Shown here: positions 33,881-42,266 of the stretch, piece after piece | Position numbering within the stretch: the stretch's first letter is position 1 | How the letters are laid out: every line of letters starts with the position of its first letter | IMG/VR virus record: IMGVR_UViG_3300021085_002857 | Coordinates: 27,046 to 91,045 of that record | Length of the DNA stretch: 64,000 nucleotides | Strand: one strand, 5' to 3' | From: a virus | Notes under the pieces: generated by a model | What the model saw: the letters and a program-made list of their open reading frames with translations, nothing else | Databases searched by the model: none | What the model was told of the DNA's origin: nothing | Position numbers and translations under genes: made by a program

Positions 33881-34203
33881 TAGGCTGCCTTCGATGTATA
33901 TAAAAGGCGTCCTACATGAATTTTAAGTTTTTTAGGACTACGATCCTTGTGAATACGTATTTCTAAATCATATGTAATTGCGTTATCCTTTTCAGTATCA
34001 CGAATTACAAATTCACGGATCTTGTATGCTTTACGAAGATCACCTAGAAAAGATTCAAACAAAGAACGTACTTTATCTGTATCCTTGCGATTATACATAT
34101 ACCCATCATGTGGTGCAATAATTTTAAGTAAATCATACTTAATATCTTGCAAAGTATATATACCTCCAATATTAAATTGGTTAGGATTTTTTGTATTAGA
34201 CAT
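33880..34203 (-). CDS. Unknown basic protein
   Basis: A 107-residue protein from ATG 34203 with a strong AAAGGA site; ATG 34224 would lie inside the QueD-like gene. It is rich in Lys/Arg/Tyr (YMYNRKDTDK, RIHKDRSPKKLK) and may bind nucleic acid. No domain recognised. Confidence 0.6.
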   Translation of the reverse strand: MSNTKNPNQFNIGGIYTLQDIKYDLLKIIAPHDGYMYNRKDTDKVRSLFESFLGDLRKAYKIREFVIRDTEKDNAITYDLEIRIHKDRSPKKLKIHVGRLLYTSKAA

Positions 34204-34213
34204 TATTTTTCCT

Positions 34214-34603
34214 TTATGTTGCATTAAATGTCATTGTTGCTCCGTTTTCATTATCTTCAGCTACGCTGATTGTAATGTTACGGCCCGGATATTTTTGATT
34301 GATAGATTCTGCTAATTCCTCAGCAATCATCTCACAACTACGATGATTCAACTCCAGCGTTCCTACTGAATACAGTGATTCTAGCCACCGCTTGAATTGG
34401 ATAAATTCAATATCTCTGTCATTGTGTTGTACATCAATCGCTACACGAAAATGGAAAATATGACGATGTGCGTATCCTAAAAAAGATACATCGTCCCACT
34501 TTCCTGTAGCAAGAGCTGGGTCATCAATAGCGGCAGGATACAAGTGTATCCCTTCACGTTGGAATGTAACCCAAATCTGTCTCGTGTTGACTTTCAAAGC
34601 CAT
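34214..34603 (-). CDS. QueD/PTPS-like protein, divergent
   Basis: A 129-residue protein with a 6-pyruvoyl-tetrahydropterin synthase-like pattern: IHLYPAA, then GYAHRHIFHFRVAI (two of the zinc histidines) and LELNHRSCEMIAEEL. In true QueD a cysteine near the C-x3-HGH site does catalysis; here that segment reads FLGYAHRH and the cysteine is not apparent. It may be a QueD variant using other residues, or a protein that lost activity. Context with QueE and FolE supports the family. Confidence 0.72.
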   Translation of the reverse strand: MALKVNTRQIWVTFQREGIHLYPAAIDDPALATGKWDDVSFLGYAHRHIFHFRVAIDVQHNDRDIEFIQFKRWLESLYSVGTLELNHRSCEMIAEELAESINQKYPGRNITISVAEDNENGATMTFNAT

Positions 34604-34604
34604 T

Positions 34605-34796
34605 TTACTTTCCTTCAGTTTGTGTACGAAGGATCTTTAGGATTTCCCAAAGTTTCCAGTCAATTGCCTCAGCATATTTCATAAGCTGGGCCGCTTGCTC
34701 AGGAGAGAATACTTCTCCTGATACTGGTACTGATGGATCGATTGCTGCATTTTCTTCTACAGGTTCGCCATCTACAAGTCTAATCTTCTTTGCCAT
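34605..34796 (-). CDS. Small unknown protein
   Basis: A 63-residue protein (KIRLVDGEPVEENAAIDP, then SPEQAAQLMKYAEAIDW). No domain recognised. It heads the QueD unit behind a TTGACA promoter at 34823-34851, with GGAGACAATA before its ATG. Confidence 0.6.
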   Translation of the reverse strand: MAKKIRLVDGEPVEENAAIDPSVPVSGEVFSPEQAAQLMKYAEAIDWKLWEILKILRTQTEGK

Positions 34797-34822
34797 TATT
34801 GTCTCCTATCATGGTTATATTT

Positions 34823-34851
34823 AAAATAACAGAAAAATTTATTTCTGTCAA
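34823..34851 (-). promoter_or_regulatory. Sigma70-type promoter
   Basis: TTGACA (34846-34851), 17-base spacer and TATTTT (34823-34828), minus strand, then a GATAGGAG ribosome site. The -35 overlaps the end of the TGT-like gene. Confidence 0.6.
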
Positions 34852-36353
34852 GCACTTAATGTTTCCAGGAATTCGCTTGCTTCTTCCTGCTCTTCTTCAC
34901 TATACTCTCCACTAACTGTAGCTTTTTGTTCTTCAACATCGAAAAGATTACTAAAACTATTGTTAGTATTGGTTAGTGTTTTTTGCCCATTAAAATTAGC
35001 AAGCATTGGCGCAGCCTCATCAAGCATTGTCATAGGCGTTTCACTTTTAAATAGTTCTTCAATAAAGTTAACCATATAAAGTGTATTACGTGGTACCCAT
35101 GCATCAAACTGTTGGTCACGGTTACCATTTTTAACTTTTCTCCAAGTCTTGTGGCTTGTATCAAATCTTGTTTTTGCTGTGTCAACAAGTACGTTTGCAC
35201 GTTGGACACTTTCAATATGCTGATATACATTATGTGCCATTAGCAAGAAGTAGGATAAACTATCCCAACTTGTTTTACCTTCTTTGCCAATCTTGTTAAG
35301 CATGCCTGGAGCATACCAACAGACATCACCCATTGTAAGTCTGTCACCTACAGGACTACCCCAAGGAAAAGGAATATTACTATTTGCTAGTTTTTTATCA
35401 TCTACTGCACTTTCCATTACATAACCAAACTTATCATTTTGATGTCTGTGTTGTGTGTAGATTTGACCTTTAGCAGTTGCAATAAAAGGAGATGCACAAT
35501 CAAACATTACTTCTATATCACTGTTTACTGTTTCACGTAAACTACGTTTAATTTGTGTATATGCCGCTGCCCATTCTAGTTTACTAATACCTAGATAATG
35601 TAATAGGTCACGCTTACCTTTTTCAAGCTGTTTATCGTCACGCATTTTTAATAGTGTACGTAAAATGATATTAATATCATTCTTAGCACTACCACCAAAT
35701 GCAAATCCTTCGAGATCATGATGTTTCATTTTCTCATACCAGTGTTCTGCTTCGGCCCAATTACGACCCTGCATAACATTAAGATACTTTGTTTGATACT
35801 TACGATTTTTCTTAAACCAATTTACATTAAAATCTGTATAGTCTAAGCACTCATTGAAGCTACTAATTCCTGTTCGTTCACGGAATGTAGGTTCTGCAGC
35901 TAGTGTAGGAATATCTAAAATCATACTATAGTCTGATGTATGTTCTAACCAGTTTAGAATAGTATGCCTCAAACTATCATCAGTTTTAAAGTTTGGCCAG
36001 TCACATTGGATAACACCTTTAATAATCTGGAACCCACCTGAGTCACCAAGTATAAAAGTATTTTTTCTGTCACGTGCTTGCACCATATTATCATGTGCAT
36101 TAGCTTTAGAAAGATCTAGTTGGGCATGTCCTGCTGAATATAACCCCCACTTATAATTGTAATAAGCATCAGGTTTTAAAAAGTCACATCCGTCAATACC
36201 ATTCTCAAACGCATCAGGTATACGTTCATCAGGAAAGAAATCTGATCCTAGTTCTCTATACTTACTAATAGTACGATCATAAAAACTACTAATACTTGGC
36301 AAAAATACACTGTAGTCTTTATTACTGTCAGTTAGATTAACTTTGTTAGCCAT
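34848..36353 (-). CDS. TGT-like protein (DpdA type, deazaguanine insertion)
   Basis: A 501-residue relative of tRNA-guanine transglycosylase. The first catalytic motif DSGGFQ is D104-Q109 and the second is D285 (EVMFDCASP), matching the base and nucleophile aspartates of TGT; LNVMQGR, GFAFGGSA and LHYLGIS are also typical. I do not see the CxCx2C zinc site of tRNA-acting TGT. Long phage members (DpdA) insert deazaguanine into DNA, so with FolE, QueE and QueD-like genes nearby DNA modification is more likely than tRNA queuosine. The C-terminal 80 residues are acidic. Confidence 0.8.
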   Translation of the reverse strand: MANKVNLTDSNKDYSVFLPSISSFYDRTISKYRELGSDFFPDERIPDAFENGIDGCDFLKPDAYYNYKWGLYSAGHAQLDLSKANAHDNMVQARDRKNTFILGDSGGFQIIKGVIQCDWPNFKTDDSLRHTILNWLEHTSDYSMILDIPTLAAEPTFRERTGISSFNECLDYTDFNVNWFKKNRKYQTKYLNVMQGRNWAEAEHWYEKMKHHDLEGFAFGGSAKNDINIILRTLLKMRDDKQLEKGKRDLLHYLGISKLEWAAAYTQIKRSLRETVNSDIEVMFDCASPFIATAKGQIYTQHRHQNDKFGYVMESAVDDKKLANSNIPFPWGSPVGDRLTMGDVCWYAPGMLNKIGKEGKTSWDSLSYFLLMAHNVYQHIESVQRANVLVDTAKTRFDTSHKTWRKVKNGNRDQQFDAWVPRNTLYMVNFIEELFKSETPMTMLDEAAPMLANFNGQKTLTNTNNSFSNLFDVEEQKATVSGEYSEEEQEEASEFLETLSA

Positions 36354-36358
36354 TTATA

Positions 36359-37114
36359 TTATACCGTTAATGCTGGAAGAATATAGTTATATTGTCCAAT
36401 ACCACTATCTACACTAATTTGTAGTGCGCCTCGTTTACTAATTTGCATTACGCATGCTCCGCTCATTCCTAGTTTTAGGATTGATAGTACTTGTGCCAAT
36501 GGCCATGCATAGCCTTCATTAAGTTCCCCATCTACATTTTGTGCAAATGTACGCTTACCTGTAAAGCTACCATCAGCGGCACCCACAGTAACAATCAAGT
36601 TACCATTTTCAGTCTTTACAGTAAAGTTAGGTTCAATGCCACCATAGATACCAGCAACTTGTGTAAGTTCACTTACTTTTGCTTTTGTTGGTTCAAATGT
36701 AACATCCCATTCAACACCTTTAAACTTAACAGTTTGTAGTGTTTGTTCAACAATCTCTTTGCTCATAAAACGATACTGGTCAGTATTACCTTCAACGTCT
36801 TTAAATAAGATTGCATCTGGAATTGTTTGTCCGTTACGTTCACGACTTACAATTTCAATAGACGCATCTTCAGCTTGGTAACTTGTTAGCCCAGTAATAC
36901 CATTTAGGAAACCAAGGTTACCCAAACCAAACTCACCAAAAAATTCTGGTACATTGTTATGCAATTTTGCTTGTAAAATAACAGTTCTATCACTATCCAT
37001 AGCGTCTAGTTTTGTATCTTCTTCTGTTCCTGTGACTTTAACACTGTTAATAAATCCAAGTCCAGCTGTATGCTTGACAATATCTTGCACAACATCACGT
37101 GTGTTCATACTCAT
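36359..37114 (-). CDS. Sliding clamp (T4 gp45 type)
   Basis: A 251-residue protein recognised as a T4-like DNA polymerase clamp (T4 gp45 has 228 residues). I see the two-domain clamp pattern: FGLGNLGFLNGI, then QYRFMSKEIVEQTLQTVKF and a final MQISKRGALQISVDSG. It would hold the replicative polymerase on DNA and, in T4, also couple replication to late transcription. Tandem promoters lie upstream. Clamp-loader genes are not in this window. Confidence 0.85.
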   Translation of the reverse strand: MSMNTRDVVQDIVKHTAGLGFINSVKVTGTEEDTKLDAMDSDRTVILQAKLHNNVPEFFGEFGLGNLGFLNGITGLTSYQAEDASIEIVSRERNGQTIPDAILFKDVEGNTDQYRFMSKEIVEQTLQTVKFKGVEWDVTFEPTKAKVSELTQVAGIYGGIEPNFTVKTENGNLIVTVGAADGSFTGKRTFAQNVDGELNEGYAWPLAQVLSILKLGMSGACVMQISKRGALQISVDSGIGQYNYILPALTV

Positions 37115-37147
37115 AAGTATCTCCTTTTATAAAATGTAATTTATATG

Positions 37148-37176
37148 ATAGTATAGCAAATCTATGGTCTTGTCAA
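37148..37176 (-). promoter_or_regulatory. Promoter for the sliding clamp (proximal)
   Basis: TTGACA (37171-37176) with TACTAT (37148-37153) at 17 bases; TATACT at 15 bases is an alternative. It is about 35 bases before the clamp start at 37114, which has an AAAAGGAG ribosome site. Confidence 0.55.
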
Positions 37177-37200
37177 TAGATTTCTTTACTAAGTGGTTAT

Positions 37201-37229
37201 AATATAGCATAAAAGTGTAAAAAGGTCAA
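37201..37229 (-). promoter_or_regulatory. Promoter for the sliding clamp (distal)
   Basis: TTGACC (37224-37229), 17-base spacer, TATATT (37201-37206) on the minus strand, about 50 bases upstream of the proximal promoter. Tandem promoters would fit early, strong expression. Confidence 0.55.
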
Positions 37230-37238
37230 GGATTAATA

Positions 37239-37739
37239 TTAAGGTTGATCGAAGGTTACGCTTGCGTCATAAACTTGAAATGGTTTTGTTTTAACTAGCA
37301 CTGTTTTTTGATCGGTAAACATTCCATTACTACACGAATAACTTCCAGTAAATTGTGTTGCCCAATGTCCTGCATATATTGCTTTTGGTGTATGGAGTGC
37401 AAATTTAATATCAATATCTTTTCCTGGGCCAGTGTTTGGTTCTGGAGATATAGCCAGGTGGTTGTGATTAAGCATTAGTGTATCTTGATTAGATGTATTG
37501 ATAAGCAACACAGTAAATCCTTTTAAGGTACACATAATAGCTCTATCATACTTTCCTCGAAAGACTATATGTGGACTTTCAGTATTAATGGGATCAACTG
37601 TAACTTCTCGTATATTTTGTAAGGGATGGCTACTTGTTAATTTGGCATACGTACATACAATAAAAATATTAATAGCCAACATTACAATAATAATACTTGC
37701 CAAAACTACATTAAAAATAGATGTCCTTTTTTGTCCCAT
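37239..37739 (-). CDS. Membrane-anchored unknown protein
   Basis: A 166-residue protein with an N-terminal transmembrane anchor (FNVVLASIIIVMLAINIFIVC) and a beta-rich C-terminal domain outside, with two cysteines (AIMCTLKG and GSYSCSNG). No family recognised. It is separated from the clamp gene by the two promoters. Confidence 0.6.
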   Translation of the reverse strand: MGQKRTSIFNVVLASIIIVMLAINIFIVCTYAKLTSSHPLQNIREVTVDPINTESPHIVFRGKYDRAIMCTLKGFTVLLINTSNQDTLMLNHNHLAISPEPNTGPGKDIDIKFALHTPKAIYAGHWATQFTGSYSCSNGMFTDQKTVLVKTKPFQVYDASVTFDQP

Positions 37740-37751
37740 ACAAGTATTTAG

Positions 37752-38120
37752 TTAATCCCAGTGATTTTTACTAGTAAGTTGCGTATTAAACTCAGAAACC
37801 AACTCAATCATCTCTTGAGTGCTAATTCTAAAACTCCAATCGTTAAATTCTATTGCTACGTAGTCTGCTGGCTCACGAAGTGGTCGAGGACCACAATTTC
37901 TATGCTCCCAAAATACTTTCCCCATAGCAGTTTCAATACCGTCCTCGAAACCTTCTCTCCAGTTATTGCAAATATTTCTAAAATCTTTAATACTAATCCA
38001 ATCACTATAAACACAATTGCGGCTAATTTTAAAACTAATCTTAACTTTGCCTTCATCTTTAAATGTATAAATTTTTATTGGTTTTGTAAACTCAAGTATA
38101 TCTGTATTCATGTCCATCAT
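37752..38120 (-). CDS. Unknown protein
   Basis: A 122-residue protein starting with ATGATG at 38120-38115, 29 bases inside the end of the gene upstream. It has mixed strand and helix (IYTFKDEGKVKISFKI, then WREGFEDGIETAMGK). No domain recognised. ATG 38111 is an alternative start. Confidence 0.55.
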   Translation of the reverse strand: MMDMNTDILEFTKPIKIYTFKDEGKVKISFKISRNCVYSDWISIKDFRNICNNWREGFEDGIETAMGKVFWEHRNCGPRPLREPADYVAIEFNDWSFRISTQEMIELVSEFNTQLTSKNHWD

Positions 38121-38859
38121 ACTCCAAACGTAATTCTGCTTCTAATTCTAAATTAAATTCTTGATGTGCATCATAATCTTCAATATATGCATCAATCCAT
38201 TCTTTATCAGGTGGAGTTATTCCAACAGTATCCCATAATGTGTATATTTCTGGTCTTTTCATCCATTGTTCTTGTTTAATTAATCTGTCTGTATCCTCAT
38301 CTTCAAGCTCTCTATCCATATGCATTCTTGAGATAAATTCATTTGCAACTTCCGGGCTACCTGGCCAAACGTGATCATATCCACTAAAGTTTGCATTTTC
38401 ATCATCTTCCATAAGATAATTATACTCTCTTGCTGCCCAAGTTTCTATATTCCTGTCCCAATCACCTATTACTGCATTAATTAAAATTACAGGTTTAGCT
38501 CTGCTCCATTCGAATACAAAATCTAAATTTTGTGCATGTAGTAATAATGCTATACTTTTGTCTTCAATTAAATTTAAAAGTCCGTCCAATTGCTCTTCTG
38601 TAATTTCCAATTCATTACGTATATCAAAATTATAATATTGTTCTTTTTCTGAGGAAGTTAAATTCCAATAATCATCATGTACTCTAACTTTTCCCAATGG
38701 GCCTGGCTCATGATCAATAGACTCTCCATTTAACATGTATTCTGCATAATGTTCTCCTGCTTTACTTTCGCCATGTAAGTCAGGACTGTTATTTAAGAGA
38801 TATGGTATCTCCATTTGGTTCATGCAACTACGGCTACATACGAGGTATAGTGTATTCAT
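38092..38859 (-). CDS. Unknown protein, possible P-loop/sulfotransferase-like fold
   Basis: A 255-residue protein from ATG 38859 (NTLYLVCSRSCMNQMEIPYLL). The first strand and loop vaguely resemble a sulfotransferase or nucleotide-binding start, but no clear motif follows. The middle (AKPVILINAVIGDWDRN) and the acidic end are unassigned. A longer in-frame start at 38937 is discounted because it lies inside the upstream gene. Confidence 0.55.
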   Translation of the reverse strand: MNTLYLVCSRSCMNQMEIPYLLNNSPDLHGESKAGEHYAEYMLNGESIDHEPGPLGKVRVHDDYWNLTSSEKEQYYNFDIRNELEITEEQLDGLLNLIEDKSIALLLHAQNLDFVFEWSRAKPVILINAVIGDWDRNIETWAAREYNYLMEDDENANFSGYDHVWPGSPEVANEFISRMHMDRELEDEDTDRLIKQEQWMKRPEIYTLWDTVGITPPDKEWIDAYIEDYDAHQEFNLELEAELRLEYDGHEYRYT

Positions 38860-38875
38860 TCTCTGTCTACTTTCT

Positions 38876-39142
38876 TCATTTGTCTTGCTGTTTACGTTTT
38901 TCTCTGATTGCTTCTTGCAAATCAAGTATTTGCTCATTTTCTATTAATCTGATAATTGTTTCATTAACACCTATTTCGTGTTGTATCATTCCTAATTTAA
39001 CCATTAGCTTATCAATTTCTTTTGTGTAAAATTCTAGTTCTTTTTTCTTACGGTCACGCCTATCATAAATGTCAGTAATATCTATAATAAGATCTGATTT
39101 TCTTTCTTTATCGCCACTGTTGTGTCCAATTAAACTACTCAT
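38876..39142 (-). CDS. Coiled-coil protein, unknown
   Basis: An 88-residue charged helical protein (DRRDRKKKELEFYTKEIDKLM, then QHEIGVNETIIRL). A late-type box at 39161-39168 lies 18 bases upstream, with an AAGAGG site before the ATG. No family recognised. Confidence 0.6.
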   Translation of the reverse strand: MSSLIGHNSGDKERKSDLIIDITDIYDRRDRKKKELEFYTKEIDKLMVKLGMIQHEIGVNETIIRLIENEQILDLQEAIREKRKQQDK

Positions 39143-39160
39143 TATTACCTCTCTTTTAAA

Positions 39161-39168
39161 TATTTATA
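39161..39168 (-). promoter_or_regulatory. Late-type promoter box
   Basis: TATAAATA on the minus strand, spanning the stop codon of the oxygenase gene (39164-39931) and reading into the 39142 gene. Confidence 0.6.
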
Positions 39169-39931
39169 TCTTCTTATAAAACTGTATATTAATACCACTT
39201 TTTAACCAACGAAAATTGGGTCTGTCAATAGGTACACAACTTGCATGTATCTGACAAGCATCAAATACCATTATGTTTCCTGGTTTAAATTCAAATACGT
39301 TTTCAATACTTAAACCTCTATTATTTTCTTTTGGTATGTGCGGAAATATATAATCAGGATGGTTTTGTATTCCTTTAAATTTACTAATACTACCATCAAC
39401 CATATGGAAGTCTGGATACTCTCTGGAAATTTCATACATGCTGTCATCTTGCGAACTTATATTTTCTCTATCCAGTGTAATACTAAATCCAATATGACGT
39501 TGATGAAAAAAGGCAGTATGAGCTACTGCACGTGCAGATATAATTAGAGGTATTACACAACTTTTGTAAGGAATAATTCCATCTGTCCAGTCCTCGTTTG
39601 TTTCTTCTTTTGTAATTAAATCAGCATGAGCATCATGTAGCTGTGTAGTAATAAAATAATTGCCGCTATGTTCTCTTTCATAAAAGTCGCCTATTTCTTG
39701 TTGTATTATTTCTGTTAACCAAGGAAAATTTTTCATTAATTCTGTTATATGCACAGTGGGTTGTAAATTACTACTAGTAGCAGTCCACTTTAAATTATTA
39801 GTATTTTGAAATGCAAAAAGTAAAATTTGTTTTACTTGTTCTTCTGTCAAAACATTCTCTAATACTTTCGCAGGACTAAAATTTTTTATTATTTCATCTT
39901 TGTGTGCAACAAATGCTTCGCCGTATTTCAT
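39164..39931 (-). CDS. Fe(II)/2OG oxygenase-like protein
   Basis: A 255-residue protein. The HxD pair is H102/D104 (LHDAHADLI); the distal histidine is in FDACQIHASCV near residue 231, and RPNFRWLKSGINIQF follows with the basic 2-oxoglutarate ligand. This full set makes the family likely. It overlaps the ferredoxin-reductase gene by one base and lies downstream of a radical SAM gene, a layout that suggests a shared pathway. Confidence 0.78.
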   Translation of the reverse strand: MKYGEAFVAHKDEIIKNFSPAKVLENVLTEEQVKQILLFAFQNTNNLKWTATSSNLQPTVHITELMKNFPWLTEIIQQEIGDFYEREHSGNYFITTQLHDAHADLITKEETNEDWTDGIIPYKSCVIPLIISARAVAHTAFFHQRHIGFSITLDRENISSQDDSMYEISREYPDFHMVDGSISKFKGIQNHPDYIFPHIPKENNRGLSIENVFEFKPGNIMVFDACQIHASCVPIDRPNFRWLKSGINIQFYKKI

Positions 39932-40698
39932 TAATCTACAAATGCCTTTTCTAAAACAAATTCACCTCGATGATTTGCATTGCCTTCAGTACATCCTACT
40001 TCTTCTATGAAATATTTACGCAATTCCATATTCATTTCTTGGGATCCACAAATCATAACTCTATCATGTTCTTTATCAAAAGATTCTAGTCCTAATACTT
40101 TTTGTACTTTTCCTTCATACATAGCATCAGTTATTCTGCCAGTATTTCTAAAATCCTCTCTTGTAACAGTTGGATAAAATAAAAACTTATCTTGTGTTAA
40201 TTCACCATATGTTTCATCTTCATTAAGTTGGTCCCAATATTCTACAAAAGGCAATTCTGCAACAGTTCTTGCTCCCCATAGTAAAACAATTTTCTCATAC
40301 ATATCATATGCTTCTAATCCACGTGCAACACTTAAAAAAGGAGCAACTCCTGTTCCAGTACCCATTAGATATAAAGTACGTCCAGGCTTTAAATTGTCAC
40401 ATACCAAAGTACCAACTGCTTTGCTATTCACAAGTAACTCATCTCCTGGTTTTATGTGTTGTAATCTACTTGTTAATGGTCCATCTTGTACCTTAATACT
40501 AAAGAACTCCAAGGTATCCTGATGACTAGGACTTGCAACACTATATGCTCGCAGTAGAGGCTTACCATCTACCATTATTCCTATCATTAAAAATTCACCA
40601 TCTCTGAATCTAATACCAGGATCTCTAGTAGTGATAATACGGAAAAGTCTGTCCGTATAGTGTTCTACTTTTAACACTTTTTCTTTTATAATCGCCAT
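39931..40698 (-). CDS. fpr: Ferredoxin-NADP reductase
   Basis: A 255-residue FAD-dependent reductase. RAYSVASPS binds FAD, GTGTGVAPFLSVA binds NADP, and the end EFVLEKAFVD is typical of bacterial Fpr proteins. It moves electrons between NADPH and ferredoxin or flavodoxin, the reductant needed by radical SAM enzymes. ATG 40698 shares bases with the stop of the upstream radical SAM gene (TAATG), so they are co-translated. No ferredoxin gene is visible in the window; a host one would be used. Confidence 0.93.
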   Translation of the reverse strand: MAIIKEKVLKVEHYTDRLFRIITTRDPGIRFRDGEFLMIGIMVDGKPLLRAYSVASPSHQDTLEFFSIKVQDGPLTSRLQHIKPGDELLVNSKAVGTLVCDNLKPGRTLYLMGTGTGVAPFLSVARGLEAYDMYEKIVLLWGARTVAELPFVEYWDQLNEDETYGELTQDKFLFYPTVTREDFRNTGRITDAMYEGKVQKVLGLESFDKEHDRVMICGSQEMNMELRKYFIEEVGCTEGNANHRGEFVLEKAFVD

Positions 40699-41660
40699 TA
40701 ATTTACTCCACACGAAAAATTACATACAGTACAAGGTTGGTCACTGAAACTTTGATATAATGATTGCCACCAACTATTATTCATTATATCTGCTAAAGAG
40801 TAGTTTTCTAGATTATTCCAATTGTACTGTTCATTGTATATAAAATTTTTTGTTTCTTCCAAAAATCTAGAATCTACAAGCCCGCCATTTATCATACAAC
40901 ACGGAACTACGTGTCCACTTACATTAACATATATACTTTTTCTACTAAAGCATCTATCGTTAATTTTTCGTTGTATGGTTGAGTAAACATTTTGCACTTC
41001 CATAATAGGTTGCTTGGTGCTATAGTTTACATCTGCTGCTTTAATATATTTAGCAGTATCTTTTGGAGACCTATCTGTTGTTGTTTTAAATTTTGATAGT
41101 CCTATTTCTTTACTAAGTTGTTTGGCTTCTTGCACCTGGTGCTCATTCCAAGGAAAAATTATATATTTCCACTGTGCTTTGCCTCCTGCATCCACAAATG
41201 TTTTAATATTTTCCATAACTTTTTCCCATATGACTCCACGCCTATACAGATGATTGGTATCTTTTAGACCATCTATACTGAACTTCACAATGCTTTCATT
41301 GTGCTTGGGGAATTTACTAGCTAATTCTTTAAAGAAATTTTTAGTCCTAAGACCTCCGTTTGTGTGTAAATTTATAAATGCATTAGGTCTGTAATGAAAT
41401 ACTATGTCTATTATTTCAAGTATATCATTGTGTGCTACTGGTTCTCCCAATAATCCTACAAAGTCTATTCCCACATCTTCAGACAATAGTTCACATTGCA
41501 TAACCTTTTCTATAATCTCTTTGGGCAGACTTTCATTAAATTTTACAAATGGATTTCGCATAAGTTCGTTATCATATACCACATGCCTTGCACATGACGG
41601 GCAAAAGGCATTACATGTTGTGTTTATATCAAATTCTATTATATCTATTTGGTTGTACAT
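40698..41660 (-). CDS. Radical SAM/SPASM-like protein
   Basis: A 320-residue enzyme. CX3CX2C is C16, C20 and C23 (CNAFCPSC); GLLGEPVAHND and NLHTNGGLRT follow. The C-terminal cysteines (RCFSRK, VPCCMI and CTVCNFSC) look like SPASM clusters. It is co-transcribed with ferredoxin reductase and an oxygenase (41660 to 39164). It resembles the 310-1353 gene in layout. Substrate unknown. Confidence 0.88.
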   Translation of the reverse strand: MYNQIDIIEFDINTTCNAFCPSCARHVVYDNELMRNPFVKFNESLPKEIIEKVMQCELLSEDVGIDFVGLLGEPVAHNDILEIIDIVFHYRPNAFINLHTNGGLRTKNFFKELASKFPKHNESIVKFSIDGLKDTNHLYRRGVIWEKVMENIKTFVDAGGKAQWKYIIFPWNEHQVQEAKQLSKEIGLSKFKTTTDRSPKDTAKYIKAADVNYSTKQPIMEVQNVYSTIQRKINDRCFSRKSIYVNVSGHVVPCCMINGGLVDSRFLEETKNFIYNEQYNWNNLENYSLADIMNNSWWQSLYQSFSDQPCTVCNFSCGVN

Positions 41661-41683
41661 GATGATTAATTAAAAGCTACTAT

Positions 41684-41691
41684 TATTTATA
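41684..41691 (-). promoter_or_regulatory. Late-type promoter box, minus
   Basis: TATAAATA on the minus strand, 23 bases before the radical SAM start at 41660, overlapping the plus-strand box by two bases. Confidence 0.6.
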
Positions 41692-41697
41692 TAAATA
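41690..41697 (+). promoter_or_regulatory. Late-type promoter box, plus (leaderless)
   Basis: TATAAATA, then five bases (CCATT), then ATG 41703. If the box is at -13 to -6 as in T4, transcription begins at the A of the start codon. Confidence 0.7.
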
Positions 41698-41702
41698 CCA
41701 TT

Positions 41703-42266
41703 ATGAAGATTTTGATAACAGGAAACCGTGAAAAAGACTTAACAGGATATTTAGTACCATTGCTAGAAGATGAAGGACATGAAGTCTTTACTGCTAGTAG
41801 AGAAAATGGATATGACTTTGAAGATCCTGGATGCATTAAATGGATTTCTAAACTGAGCGATAATTACGATGTTTTTATTAATATGTATGCTAACTTCCAT
41901 TTTAAACAAAGCATGCTATTACATACTGTATGGCATCGTTGGGCAGAACAAAAGCAAGCAGACAAACGCATTATAAACTTAGGTAGTACTACTGATACTG
42001 TTAGACGAGGAAAGTCTAATCTATATCATTATGAAAAACTTGCATTAAATGAAATGTCTAATGGACTCGGTATAATAGGAAATTGGCAAAATGCACCTAA
42101 AGTCTCACATATTAGTTTTGGAACATTGAGTAATAAACAACATAAACATGAAGATAGAACAACTATACCTTTAGAGACTGCTGCAAAGTATATAAAATGG
42201 ATTTTGGATCAACCGACAGATTTAAATATTAATACGTTATCTATTGATCCCATCCAGAATTCATAA
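41703..42266 (+). CDS. SDR-like NAD(P)-binding protein
   Basis: A 187-residue short-chain dehydrogenase-like protein. The N-terminus (KILITGNREKDLTGYLVPLL) is a Rossmann strand with a glycine loop; a YHYEK segment near residue 110 gives the YxxxK pair. It is shorter than usual (about 250), so the substrate part is reduced. It is the first gene of a plus-strand group and probably leaderless. Its 3' end overlaps the convergent GNAT-like gene by 26 bases. Confidence 0.65.
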   Translation: MKILITGNREKDLTGYLVPLLEDEGHEVFTASRENGYDFEDPGCIKWISKLSDNYDVFINMYANFHFKQSMLLHTVWHRWAEQKQADKRIINLGSTTDTVRRGKSNLYHYEKLALNEMSNGLGIIGNWQNAPKVSHISFGTLSNKQHKHEDRTTIPLETAAKYIKWILDQPTDLNINTLSIDPIQNS

